8,734 nt of DNA from an uncultured Subdoligranulum sp. (lineage in GTDB: Bacteria; Bacillota_A; Clostridia; Oscillospirales; Ruminococcaceae): contig CAAGRN010000038.1 in NCBI GenBank assembly GCA_900772715.1, positions 1 to 8,734 of the forward strand, written 5' to 3'. The notes under the pieces are model-generated. The model had not been told where the DNA came from. It made no database searches and saw only the letters and a program-made list of their open reading frames with translations. Below are positions 1-7,239 of this stretch, in pieces. How positions within the stretch are numbered: the first letter of the stretch is position 1; every line of letters starts with the position of its first letter. The position numbers were made by a program, and so were the translations under genes.

Positions 1-18
1 ATGTTGCTATCCAAACAA

Positions 19-1119
19 TCAAGCCTTGGCTGCTTTGATCTCCTTGATCAGCTCGGGAACGACCTTGTACAGGTCGCCGACAATGCCGTAGCTGGCAACG
101 TCGAAGATGGGGGCGTTCTCGTTCTTGTTGATGGCGATGATGGTTTCGGAGTCCTGCATACCGGCAACGTGCTGGATGGCACCGGAGATGCCCAGCGCAA
201 CGTAGATGCGGGGATGCACGGTCTTGCCGGTCTGACCGACCTGATGGTCAGCAGACAGCCAGCCTTCATCGGTGACGGCGCGGGAAGCACCCACGACGCC
301 GCCCAGAACACCTGCCAGCTCTTCCGCCAGCTTGATGCCCTTTTCGGGGTCGGCAGAGATGCCGCGACCCACGGAAACGACAACGTCGGCACCGATCAGG
401 TCAACCAGCTTCTCGGCGCTCTTCTTGATGTCCAGAACCTCCACATGGATGTCCTCGGCGGTCAGGGCGGGGGTGACCTTCTCGATCACGACCTTGGCAG
501 CGCCCGCCTCGTCAAACGGCTGGGTCTGCATAACGCCGGGGCGCACGGTGGACATCTGCGGGCGGAAGCGGGGGCAGATGATGGTAGCCATCAGGTGACC
601 GCCGAAAGCGGGGCGGGTCATCTTCAGGTTGGTGTTTTCTTCAAACTTGGTGTTGTCCACATCGATGTTGGAGGTGGTGCGCAGGAAGTTCTTGTACTTC
701 TCGACATCCACGTCCAGGTGGGTGCAGTCGGCGGTCAGACCGGTGTGCAGGCGGGCTGCGCAGCGGGGACCGAGGTCACGACCCAGGTTGGTGGCGCCGA
801 TCAGCATGATCTCGGGCTTTTTGTCCATGATGAGATCGCACAGAGCCTTGGCGTAGCCATCGGTGGTGTAGTCCTTCAGCAGGGGGCTGTCGATGTTGTA
901 CACGCGGTCGGCACCGTAGCCGCCCAGCGCCTTGACATAGTCCTCGTTCAGATTGCTGCCCATCACAACGCCGCACAGCTCCACGCCGAGGTCGTTGGCC
1001 AGCTTGCGGCCTTCGCTCAGCAGCTGGTAGCTGATGGTCTGGATCTGACCTTCGCGCTGCTCGCAGAATACCCACACGCCCTTGAAGGCGGCGGTGTCCA
1101 TTGCATTGAATTCAGCCAT
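19..1119 (-). CDS. etfA: Electron transfer flavoprotein, alpha subunit (butyryl-CoA dehydrogenase partner)
   Basis: Encodes a 366-residue EtfA, the large subunit of the cytoplasmic electron-transfer flavoprotein that works with EtfB and Bcd. In anaerobic clostridia this complex oxidises NADH and splits the electrons between crotonyl-CoA and ferredoxin. The C-terminal FAD domain is clear: GRG at 251-253, SR at 279-280, VGQTGKT at 294-300, [10 protein letters not shown] at 308-317 and NKNENAPIF at 331-339. The N-terminal half (about 1-200) is the Etf alpha/beta fold. I chose the ATG at 1119 because AAGGAG lies 8 nt upstream and the protein then starts like other EtfA. The frame stays open upstream to 1335, but that part overlaps etfB and is not protein-like. 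It is the last gene of the cluster, 17 bp after etfB, and ends in TGA 18 bp from the window edge, so any terminator is outside. A bifurcating role is inferred from context. Confidence 0.96.
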   Translation of the reverse strand: MAEFNAMDTAAFKGVWVFCEQREGQIQTISYQLLSEGRKLANDLGVELCGVVMGSNLNEDYVKALGGYGADRVYNIDSPLLKDYTTDGYAKALCDLIMDKKPEIMLIGATNLGRDLGPRCAARLHTGLTADCTHLDVDVEKYKNFLRTTSNIDVDNTKFEENTNLKMTRPAFGGHLMATIICPRFRPQMSTVRPGVMQTQPFDEAGAAKVVIEKVTPALTAEDIHVEVLDIKKSAEKLVDLIGADVVVSVGRGISADPEKGIKLAEELAGVLGGVVGASRAVTDEGWLSADHQVGQTGKTVHPRIYVALGISGAIQHVAGMQDSETIIAINKNENAPIFDVASYGIVGDLYKVVPELIKEIKAAKA

Positions 1120-1136
1120 TGTTCGTTTCTCCTTCC

Positions 1137-1922
1137 TCAAATCAAGTGCTTGTCGTTCAGGATGCCGACCAGCTGGGCAGCACCCTCGACCATCATGCCG
1201 GCGCCCTTGACCGGAGGAGCAAAGGACTTGTAAACGTTCGTCGGGGAGCCCTTCAAACCGATGGTGTCGGTTTCGATCAGCGGATCGTCCTTCAGGGCGT
1301 TGTAGTCGAACACTTCGATGGGCTTGTCGTAGCACTCAAAGATGCCGGAAACGCTCATGTAACGGGGGGTGTTCAGCTCCTTGATGCAGGTCAGCAGGCA
1401 GGGAGTCTGCACGCGCAGCTCCATAAAGCCGTCCTCCAGCTGACGCTTAACGGTCAGGGAGTTGCCGTCCTTCTTGATGTCGGTGACATAGGTGACCTGG
1501 GGCAGATGCAGCTTTTCAGCGATCTGGGGACCGACCTGTGCGGTGTCGCCATCGATGGCCTGACGACCGCAGAAAACGATATCCTCGGGACCGACGCCGA
1601 TCTTGTTGACGGCGGCAGCCAAAATCTGAGAGGTGGCAAAGGTATCGGAGCCGCCGAACTCGCGACCGGAAACCAGCACGCCGCGGTCAGCACCGCGGGC
1701 GATCAGCTCGCGCAGCATACCTTCTGCCGGCGGGGGACCCATGGTGACGACAACGACTTCGCAGCCGGTTTCGTCCTTCAGCTGCAGGGCAGCCTCCACG
1801 GCGTTGAGGTCATCGGGGTTGGTGATGGTAGCCATGGCGGAACGATCCATAGTGCCGTCGGCCTTGACAGCTACCTTGCCCTGCGTATCGGGAACCTGTT
1901 TGACACAAACGATTGCTTTCAT
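1137..1922 (-). CDS. etfB: Electron transfer flavoprotein, beta subunit
   Basis: Encodes a 261-residue EtfB, normal length for the family. It begins MKAIVCVKQVPDT, the standard EtfB opening, and has NPDDLNAVEAA at 35-45, the VTMGPPPA turn at 59-66, GGSDT at 90-94 and the nucleotide-binding stretch CGRQAIDGDTAQVGPQ at 118-133. In bifurcating Etf proteins this subunit holds the second flavin and is where NADH delivers its hydride. In non-bifurcating ones the same site holds AMP. The sequence seen here, next to bcd, suggests the bifurcating kind, but this is inference. The ATG at 1922 is preceded by GGAGG with a 9-nt spacer, and that site overlaps the bcd stop codon. It sits between bcd (14-bp gap) and etfA (17-bp gap), the tightest part of the cluster, which suits subunits made in equal amounts. 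Confidence 0.96.
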   Translation of the reverse strand: MKAIVCVKQVPDTQGKVAVKADGTMDRSAMATITNPDDLNAVEAALQLKDETGCEVVVVTMGPPPAEGMLRELIARGADRGVLVSGREFGGSDTFATSQILAAAVNKIGVGPEDIVFCGRQAIDGDTAQVGPQIAEKLHLPQVTYVTDIKKDGNSLTVKRQLEDGFMELRVQTPCLLTCIKELNTPRYMSVSGIFECYDKPIEVFDYNALKDDPLIETDTIGLKGSPTNVYKSFAPPVKGAGMMVEGAAQLVGILNDKHLI

Positions 1923-1931
1923 TACGTCTTG

Positions 1932-1936
1932 CCTCC

Positions 1937-1939
<3 letters not shown>
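1932..1939 (-). promoter_or_regulatory. etfB ribosome binding site overlapping the bcd stop codon
   Basis: On the minus strand the bcd stop codon TAA (1939-1937) runs directly into GGAGG, giving TAAGGAGG. The spacer to the etfB ATG is 9 nt. Ribosomes ending bcd therefore arrive on the etfB initiation site, so translational coupling is likely. This would keep Bcd and EtfB in fixed proportion. Confidence 0.8.
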
Positions 1940-3106
<1,167 letters not shown>

Positions 3107-3134
3107 TTGATAAACCTCCATATACTCAAACAAA

Positions 3135-3169
3135 CGCGACCCGGCGCGGTTTGTACTGCGCCAGGCGCG
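3135..3169 (-). terminator. Terminator-like or processing hairpin in the hbd-bcd gap
   Basis: The 76-bp gap between hbd and bcd contains a GC-rich inverted repeat. The arms are CGCG (3135-3138), CC (3141-3142) and GGCGC (3143-3147), pairing with GCGCC (3158-3162), GG (3164-3165) and CGCG (3166-3169). There is a 10-nt loop and a small AC/A internal loop. In the direction of transcription it is followed by TTTGTTTG, a short T-rich tail. This could act as a leaky terminator that lowers bcd-etfBA relative to thl-crt-hbd, or as a 3'-end stabiliser for the upstream message. The tail is too poor in T for a strong terminator. Confidence 0.4.
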
Positions 3170-3182
3170 TAGGTTGGTTCAA

Positions 3183-4055
3183 TTACAGGGCGTCAACGGC
3201 AGTCTTGGTGCGGTCGGCATTGTAGACATAGAAGCCCTTGCCGGTCTTGCAGCCCAGGTTGCCGCCGCGAACCATCTTGCGGATCAGCGGGCAAGCACGA
3301 TACTTGCTGTCGCCGGTTTCCTTGTACAGAACGTCCATGATGGCGAGGCAGATGTCCAGACCGATGAAGTCGCCCAGCTCCAGGGGACCCATGGGATGGT
3401 TGGCGCCCAGCTTCATGGCGGTGTCGATGCCGGCGATGTCAGAAACGCCCTCCATCTTGATGAAGGCAGCTTCGTTGATCATGGGGATCAGGATGCGGTT
3501 GACGACGAAGCCGGCAGCCTCGTTGACCTGAACGGGGGTCTTGCCGATCTCAACGCTGATGTTCTTGATGGCTTCGACAGTCGCGGCGGGGGGGTTGACA
3601 CCGGCGATGACCTCGATGAGCTTCATACGGTCAGCGGGGTTGAAGAAGTGCATACCGACCAGAGGACGGGTCAGACCCTTGCCGATCTCGGTGATGGACA
3701 GGGAGGAAGTGTTGGAAGCAAAGATGCACTCGGGCTTGCAGATCTTGTCCAGCTCGCCGAAGGTGGTCTGCTTGACCTTCATATCCTCAAAAGCAGCCTC
3801 AACGATCAGGTCGCAGTCAGCGCACAGGTCCTCTTTCAGACCGGCGGTGATGGCAGCCATACGGCGGTCCACCTCAGCCTGATCCAGCTTGCCCTTGGCA
3901 ACCAGCTTGGCGTAGCCAGCAGCGATCTTGTTCTTGCCGCCCTCGGCCCATTCCTGCTTGATGTCGCACAGTGCGACGGTGTAGCCTTCGACCTGAGCAA
4001 ATGCCTTTGCGATGCCCTGACCCATGGTGCCGGCACCGATAACGCCTACCTTCAT
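3183..4055 (-). CDS. hbd: 3-hydroxybutyryl-CoA dehydrogenase
   Basis: Encodes a 290-residue dehydrogenase that reduces acetoacetyl-CoA to 3-hydroxybutyryl-CoA, the second step of the pathway. The N-terminal Rossmann fold shows GAGTMG at 7-12, and Asp31 ends the second strand, which is typical of NAD(H) preference. Other family marks are SNTSS at 114-118, GMHFFNP at 134-140 with the catalytic His136, Glu148 in KLIEVI, and VVNR at 184-187 with Asn186. The C-terminal helical domain includes HPMGPLELGDFIGLD (220-234) and ends with the usual KTGKGFYVY (270-278). The ATG at 4055 (MKVGVIG) has GGAGGT 7 nt upstream. An in-frame ATG at 4070 would overlap that site and was rejected. The 81-bp gap before it, after crt, holds a repeat element (see the entry there). 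Length is close to the usual 280-290 residues. Confidence 0.96.
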   Translation of the reverse strand: MKVGVIGAGTMGQGIAKAFAQVEGYTVALCDIKQEWAEGGKNKIAAGYAKLVAKGKLDQAEVDRRMAAITAGLKEDLCADCDLIVEAAFEDMKVKQTTFGELDKICKPECIFASNTSSLSITEIGKGLTRPLVGMHFFNPADRMKLIEVIAGVNPPAATVEAIKNISVEIGKTPVQVNEAAGFVVNRILIPMINEAAFIKMEGVSDIAGIDTAMKLGANHPMGPLELGDFIGLDICLAIMDVLYKETGDSKYRACPLIRKMVRGGNLGCKTGKGFYVYNADRTKTAVDAL

Positions 4056-4073
4056 AGTAAGTACCTCCAATAT

Positions 4074-4133
4074 AAGATAAAAGATAAGAGATAAAAGATA
4101 ATAAAATCGGTGTGCGCGATGCGCACGATTTTA
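4074..4133. repeat. Heptad-repeat plus hairpin element, copy A, in the crt-hbd gap
   Basis: Read on the plus strand, four 7-bp units (AAGATAA, AAGATAA, GAGATAA, AAGATAA; 4074-4101) are followed by a hairpin. The stem is GTGCGC (4112-4117), loop GAT, then GCGCAC (4121-4126). Outer arms AAAATC (4103-4108) and GATTTT (4127-4132) extend it, with a GGT bulge. In the mRNA sense the hairpin lies just after the crt stop and is followed by GATTTTATTATCTTTTATC, a T-rich tract that resembles a terminator tail. The heptads lead directly to the hbd ribosome site. The same design (heptads, GGTGTG, hairpin, CACGATTTTA) recurs at 7023-7093, so this appears to be a small mobile or REP-like element fixed inside the operon. 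Confidence 0.7.
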
Positions 4134-4136
4134 GGA

Positions 4137-4922
4137 TTAGTTGTTGGTGAAAACCGGCTTGGGTTTCGGCTTTTCACGGCTGAGGAAGCAGCCCATACCC
4201 TCGACCTGGTCGTGGGTTTCAAAGCAATCGCCGAACAGCTTTTCTTCGACCTCGACTGCCTTCTCAATGGGCAGGCTGATGCCGTCATCCATCGCCTTCT
4301 TGCAGTTGCGCACGGCAATGGGGGCGTTGCGGGCGATCTTCTCCGCCAGCTTGAGGGCGGCGGGCAGCAGCTCCTCCTGCGTGTAAACGGCGTTGACCAG
4401 ACCGATGCGCAGGGCTTCGTCCGCCTTGATGTTCAGGGCAGAGTAGACCAGCTGCTTTGCCATGCCCATGCCGACCAGACGTGCCAGACGCTGGGTGCCG
4501 CCGAAGCCCGGGGTGATGCCCAAGCCCACTTCGGGCTGACCAAAGACGGCGTTGTCGGAGCAAAGGCGGATGTCGCAGCTCATGGCAAGCTCATTGCCGC
4601 CGCCCAGCGCAAAGCCGTTGACGGCTGCGATGACGGGCAGGGGGAAATGCTCGATCATGAGGAAGATGTCGTTGCCCAGCTTGCCGAAAGCTTCGCCCTC
4701 GGCCTTGGTCATGGTGGACATGGAGCCGATGTCGGCACCTGCCACAAAGCTCTTGTCGCCTGCGCCGGTCAGGACCACGCAGCGGACGGTGTTCTGGTCG
4801 ATGGCTTCAAAGGCAGCCTTCAGGTCTGCCAGAACCTCGGGGTTCAGGGCGTTGAGTGCCTTGGGACGGTCGATGGTGACGACTGCCACAGCGCCCTGCA
4901 GTTCAGTAGTAACAAAGGACAT
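4137..4922 (-). CDS. crt: Crotonase (3-hydroxybutyryl-CoA dehydratase, enoyl-CoA hydratase family)
   Basis: Encodes a 261-residue crotonase-fold enzyme that dehydrates 3-hydroxybutyryl-CoA to crotonyl-CoA. The oxyanion-hole segments are SFVAGADI at 58-65 and GFALGGGNELA at 103-113. The two catalytic glutamates expected for hydratases are Glu111 (in NELA) and Glu131 (in QPEVGLG). Their 20-residue separation matches the family pair. GITPGFGGTQRL follows at 135-146, and the C-terminal helices cover CoA. Both acids are present, so this is a true hydratase rather than another crotonase-superfamily enzyme. The ATG at 4922 has GGAGGT 8 nt upstream. It lies 29 bp after thl, with no room for a promoter, and 81 bp before hbd. 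Its last residues (KPKPKPVF) form a short charged tail. Confidence 0.96.
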   Translation of the reverse strand: MSFVTTELQGAVAVVTIDRPKALNALNPEVLADLKAAFEAIDQNTVRCVVLTGAGDKSFVAGADIGSMSTMTKAEGEAFGKLGNDIFLMIEHFPLPVIAAVNGFALGGGNELAMSCDIRLCSDNAVFGQPEVGLGITPGFGGTQRLARLVGMGMAKQLVYSALNIKADEALRIGLVNAVYTQEELLPAALKLAEKIARNAPIAVRNCKKAMDDGISLPIEKAVEVEEKLFGDCFETHDQVEGMGCFLSREKPKPKPVFTNN

Positions 4923-4951
4923 AGGATAAAACCTCCGGTTTTTAACAGGGT

Positions 4952-6166
4952 TTACATTTCAACGATGGTGGCGCAGCCCATGCCGCCGCCGATGCACAGG
5001 GTAGCCAGACCCTTGTGAGCGCCGCGATGCTTCATGGCGTACAGCAGGGTGACCAGAATACGGGCGCCGGAAGCGCCGACGGGGTGACCCAGAGCGATAG
5101 CGCCGCCGTTGACGTTCAGCTTCTCCTGATCAAAGCCCAGCGCCTCGCCGACTGCCACGGACTGAGCAGCGAAAGCCTCGTTCGCCTCGACCAGATCCAT
5201 ATCGGCAACGGTCAGACCGGTCTTGGCCATGACCTTGCGGGTAGCGGCGATGGGACCCAGACCCATGACCTCAGGCTCAACACCAGCCAAAGCACCGGCA
5301 ACCCAGGTAGCCAGAGGCTCAACGCCCAGCTCCTTAGCCTTCTCCTCGCTCATGATGACCAGAGCGGCAGCGCCGTCGTTGATGGCGGAGGAGTTGGCGG
5401 CGGTGACGATGCCGTCCTTCTTGAAGCAGGGCTTCAGCTTGCCCAGAACTTCCATGGAGCTCAGGCGGGGACCTTCGTCGGTATCAAACACGGTGTCGCC
5501 CTTCTTGCCCTTGATGACAACGGGAACGATCTCGTCCTTGAAAGCGCCTTCCTCGATGGCCTTGGCAGCCTTCTCCTGGCTGTGGAAAGCGAACTCGTCC
5601 AGCTTCTCGCGGTCGATGGGGCTGTAGCCGTACTTCTTCTGGTAGGTTTCGTTGGTGCAGATGTTCTCGGCGGTCATGCCCATGTGCATGTTGCAGCCGG
5701 TGGCATCCCACAGCGCATCGTTGACCATGGTGTCAACCAGCTCGCTCTTGCCCATGGGGTAACCCATGCGGTAGCCGTAGCGACCCTTCATCATGGCGAA
5801 GGGAGCCATATCCATGTTCTCCATGCCGCCGGCAACCACGATGTCGGCATCGCCGGCCTCGATCATCTGGGCAGCCATATTGACGCAGTTCAGACCGGAG
5901 CCGCAGACCACGTTGACGGTGACGGCGGGAACCTCGATGGGCAGACCCGCCTTCAGGGATGCCTGACGGGCGACGTTCTGACCCAGACCGGCCTGAATGA
6001 CACAGCCCATGTAGACCTGGTCGACCTGCTCGGGCTTGACGTGGGCGCGATCCAAAGCCTCTTTGATGACGATGGAGCCCAGCTCAGCGGCAGGGACGTT
6101 GGCGAGGGTGCCGCCGAACTTGCCAATGGCAGTACGGCAGGCGCTGGCGATGACGATCTTTTTCAT
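4952..6166 (-). CDS. thl: Acetyl-CoA acetyltransferase (biosynthetic thiolase)
   Basis: Encodes a 404-residue thiolase that condenses two acetyl-CoA to acetoacetyl-CoA, the entry step to butyrate. The catalytic residues are all visible: the nucleophile Cys88 in NVVCGSG, His361 in [11 protein letters not shown], and the proton-relay Cys391 in CIGGGMG. The motif NEAFAAQ in the second domain is also typical of short-chain thiolases. The length is about ten residues above the common 390-395, and some of the difference appears to lie in the loop around [15 protein letters not shown] (about 131-145). The ATG at 6166 (MKKIVIASA) has AGGAGG 8 nt upstream. It is the first butyrate-pathway gene, 91 bp downstream of coaD and 29 bp before crt. 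Symbols used for this gene vary (thlA, thl, atoB). Confidence 0.96.
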   Translation of the reverse strand: MKKIVIASACRTAIGKFGGTLANVPAAELGSIVIKEALDRAHVKPEQVDQVYMGCVIQAGLGQNVARQASLKAGLPIEVPAVTVNVVCGSGLNCVNMAAQMIEAGDADIVVAGGMENMDMAPFAMMKGRYGYRMGYPMGKSELVDTMVNDALWDATGCNMHMGMTAENICTNETYQKKYGYSPIDREKLDEFAFHSQEKAAKAIEEGAFKDEIVPVVIKGKKGDTVFDTDEGPRLSSMEVLGKLKPCFKKDGIVTAANSSAINDGAAALVIMSEEKAKELGVEPLATWVAGALAGVEPEVMGLGPIAATRKVMAKTGLTVADMDLVEANEAFAAQSVAVGEALGFDQEKLNVNGGAIALGHPVGASGARILVTLLYAMKHRGAHKGLATLCIGGGMGCATIVEM

Positions 6167-6213
6167 AATAATAGCCTCCTGATAAATGTGTTTGGATAGC
6201 TTTGCGTAACATA

Positions 6214-6247
6214 AATATCTTCAGACCCCGGAAAAATTCCCAAGGTC
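6214..6247 (-). promoter_or_regulatory. Weak promoter candidate and small palindrome in the coaD-thl gap
   Basis: The 91-bp gap contains TTGGGA (6243-6238), an 18-bp spacer and GATATT (6219-6214) on the minus strand. Overlapping it is an imperfect palindrome, GACC (6224-6227) with GGTC (6244-6247) around GGAA and TTCC. The promoter match is poor, and the palindrome has no T tract for termination. If real, this would let thl-etfA be expressed separately from coaD. Otherwise thl is simply read through from coaD. Confidence 0.22.
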
Positions 6248-6257
6248 GGAATGCGAA

Positions 6258-6746
6258 TCACAGTTGCCCGGCTTCGCGCTTGGCGACAAGGGCTTTTTCC
6301 ACATTGGCGGGTACAAAGCGGGAAACATCCTGCCCGTAGTGGGCAGCCTCCCGCACGATGGTGCTGGAAAGGTAGCTCCATTTAATGGCGGTGGCCAGGA
6401 AAACGGTTTCGATCTCGGGCATCATGGCGTAGTTGGTGTGCGCAAGCTGGATCTCGTTTTCAAAGTCGGTCACGGCGCGCAGACCGCGCACCATCACGGT
6501 GGCGCCCTTCTGCTTGGCGAAGCTGACGGTCAGACCGTTGAAGGAGTCGATCTCGACATTGGGGATGTCCTTGCAGGCTTCCCGCAGCAGGGCGACCCGT
6601 TCCTCCACGGTGAAAAGCGGGCTTTTGGCGCTGTTGATCAGCACTGCCACAATGACCTTGTCAAACATACGGCTGGAGCGCTTGATGATGTCCAGATGCC
6701 CGCGGGTGACGGGGTCAAAACTGCCGGGATACATGGCAACGGTCAT
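6258..6746 (-). CDS. coaD: Pantetheine-phosphate adenylyltransferase (phosphopantetheine adenylyltransferase)
   Basis: Encodes a 162-residue bacterial PPAT, which transfers AMP from ATP to 4'-phosphopantetheine to give dephospho-CoA, the penultimate step of coenzyme A synthesis. It shows the nucleotidyltransferase signature PGSFDPVTRGH at 7-17 (with T-x-G-H at 14-17), Lys41 in the substrate region, VRGLR at 86-90 and SSTIVR at 127-132. All are expected for CoaD, and the length is standard (about 160). The ATG at 6746 has AAAGGA upstream with a 10-nt spacer, weaker than the sites in the butyrate genes. It lies upstream of thl on the same strand. In many Firmicutes coaD follows rsmD. That gene is absent here, and coaD is instead first in a CoA-thioester operon. 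A Rex-like operator lies 28 bp upstream of its start. Confidence 0.95.
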   Translation of the reverse strand: MTVAMYPGSFDPVTRGHLDIIKRSSRMFDKVIVAVLINSAKSPLFTVEERVALLREACKDIPNVEIDSFNGLTVSFAKQKGATVMVRGLRAVTDFENEIQLAHTNYAMMPEIETVFLATAIKWSYLSSTIVREAAHYGQDVSRFVPANVEKALVAKREAGQL

Positions 6747-6773
6747 AGGCTGTGGGTCCTTTCGGGGTAGAAG

Positions 6774-6791
6774 TTGTTAAAAATGTAACAA
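6774..6791. promoter_or_regulatory. Predicted Rex (redox repressor) operator
   Basis: The sequence TTGTTAAAAATGTAACAA matches the clostridial Rex operator TTGTTAANNNNTTAACAA at 13 of 14 fixed positions. The only difference is G for T at the start of the right arm. Rex is the NADH/NAD+-sensing repressor that controls butyrate and fermentation genes in clostridia. The site lies 27 bp upstream of the coaD start codon. It overlaps the last base of a possible -10 (6796-6791) and is about 100 bp downstream of the main predicted start point. Repression by blocking initiation or elongation is inferred; only the sequence match is seen. Confidence 0.65.
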
Positions 6792-6821
6792 TTTTAGGGA
6801 AAAGTTCAGGCACCGCCGCAA
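6791..6821 (-). promoter_or_regulatory. Possible second coaD promoter abutting the Rex site
   Basis: On the minus strand TAAAAT (6796-6791) is preceded by TTGCGG (6821-6816) with a 19-bp spacer, longer than ideal. Initiation would fall inside the Rex-like palindrome. The -10 is good and the -35 is weak. Confidence 0.25.
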
Positions 6822-6901
6822 TACCGGCTGCAGGGGTTGAGGGTCAACCGCTCAGGGTCAGGCGTGCAAGGGTGCCAAGGCGTACTACTGACGCTGATAT
6901 A

Positions 6902-6930
6902 GTTTTACCATATTGTCAAAGTTTTGTCAA
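6902..6930 (-). promoter_or_regulatory. Main predicted promoter of coaD and the butyrate operon
   Basis: On the minus strand there is a perfect TTGACA (6930-6925), a 17-bp spacer and TAAAAC (6907-6902). A TG one base before the -10 makes it an extended -10. The start point would be near 6895, giving a leader of about 150 nt. In that leader (6747-6895) I see the Rex-like site and a short GTTGA/TCAAC hairpin near 6836-6848, but no riboswitch I recognise. Confidence 0.6.
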
Positions 6931-6952
6931 TGGATAATAGGTTAAAACTTTG
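6917..6952. promoter_or_regulatory. 9-bp inverted repeat over the coaD promoter, possible operator
   Basis: CAAAGTTTT (6917-6925) is the exact inverse of AAAACTTTG (6944-6952), with an 18-bp spacer. Minus-strand TTGACA occurs three times around it (6919-6914, 6930-6925, 6956-6951). The arrangement covers the -35 region, so it could bind a dimeric regulator. No known operator is recognised. Confidence 0.35.
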
Positions 6953-6960
6953 TCAAATTT

Positions 6961-6989
6961 TTGTGATTGCGAAAAGTGCTACCTATTAT
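6961..6989 (+). promoter_or_regulatory. Possible plus-strand promoter reading into the repeat island
   Basis: TTGTGA (6961-6966), a 17-bp spacer and TATTAT (6984-6989), followed by AAT. It would be divergent from the coaD promoter and read into the repeat elements at 7023-7388. No convincing ORF with a ribosome site follows, so any product would be a non-coding RNA or a leader for the racemase gene. Confidence 0.3.
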
Positions 6990-7022
6990 AATAGATTCGA
7001 TATTCGGCGAGGAGGGTTTGCG

Positions 7023-7093
7023 GAGAGTTTAGAGTTTAGAGTTGAGAGTGGAGAGTTAAGATTTGGTGTGTCCACTGCGCGGACACGATTTTA
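7023..7093. repeat. Heptad-repeat plus hairpin element, copy B
   Basis: Six purine-rich 7-bp units (GAGAGTT, TAGAGTT, TAGAGTT, GAGAGTG, GAGAGTT, AAGATTT; 7023-7064) are followed by GGT and a hairpin. The stem is GTGTCC (7068-7073), loop ACTGCGC, then GGACAC (7081-7086), and then GATTTTA (7087-7093). Architecture, order and the flanks GGTGTG and CACGATTTTA are shared with copy A at 4074-4133, in the same orientation. The stem bases differ but still pair. No coding potential. Confidence 0.75.
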
Positions 7094-7105
7094 TTCTATT
7101 GCGAT

Positions 7106-7186
7106 GTAGGGCGGGGTGACCCCACCCCGCCGGGGAAATGGACCGTAACCGCAAAACGGCAAGGAGGGGTCAAGACCCCTCCCTAC
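7106..7186. repeat. Twin-palindrome element 1 with GTAGGG/CCCTAC ends
   Basis: An 81-bp unit starts with GTAGGG and ends with CCCTAC (7181-7186), its exact inverse. Each end holds a 9-bp hairpin. On the left, GGCGGGGTG (7110-7118) pairs with CACCCCGCC (7123-7131) across a 4-nt loop. On the right, GGAGGGGTC (7163-7171) pairs with GACCCCTCC (7174-7182) across AA. About 30 bp lies between the hairpins. It looks like a small non-coding mobile or REP-type unit. Confidence 0.75.
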
Positions 7187-7239
7187 GAATAACCGGGAGA
7201 TAAGTAACAATCGGGAAAATGCAAATTTCCGGCAGGTTT

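Noticed and set aside
1120..1335. Upstream extension of etfA to give a 438-residue protein.
   Set aside because: It overlaps the end of etfB, translates to an arginine-rich stretch with no family resemblance, and ignores the AAGGAG site 8 nt before the ATG at 1119.
6747..6895. Riboswitch in the coaD leader.
   Set aside because: Only short hairpins such as GTTGA/TCAAC are visible. There is no recognisable aptamer core and no terminator or anti-terminator pair before coaD.
6924..7109. A 61-codon plus-strand ORF.
   Set aside because: It reads through promoter-like sequence, the heptad repeats and a hairpin, has no ribosome site, and its product only reflects the repeats.
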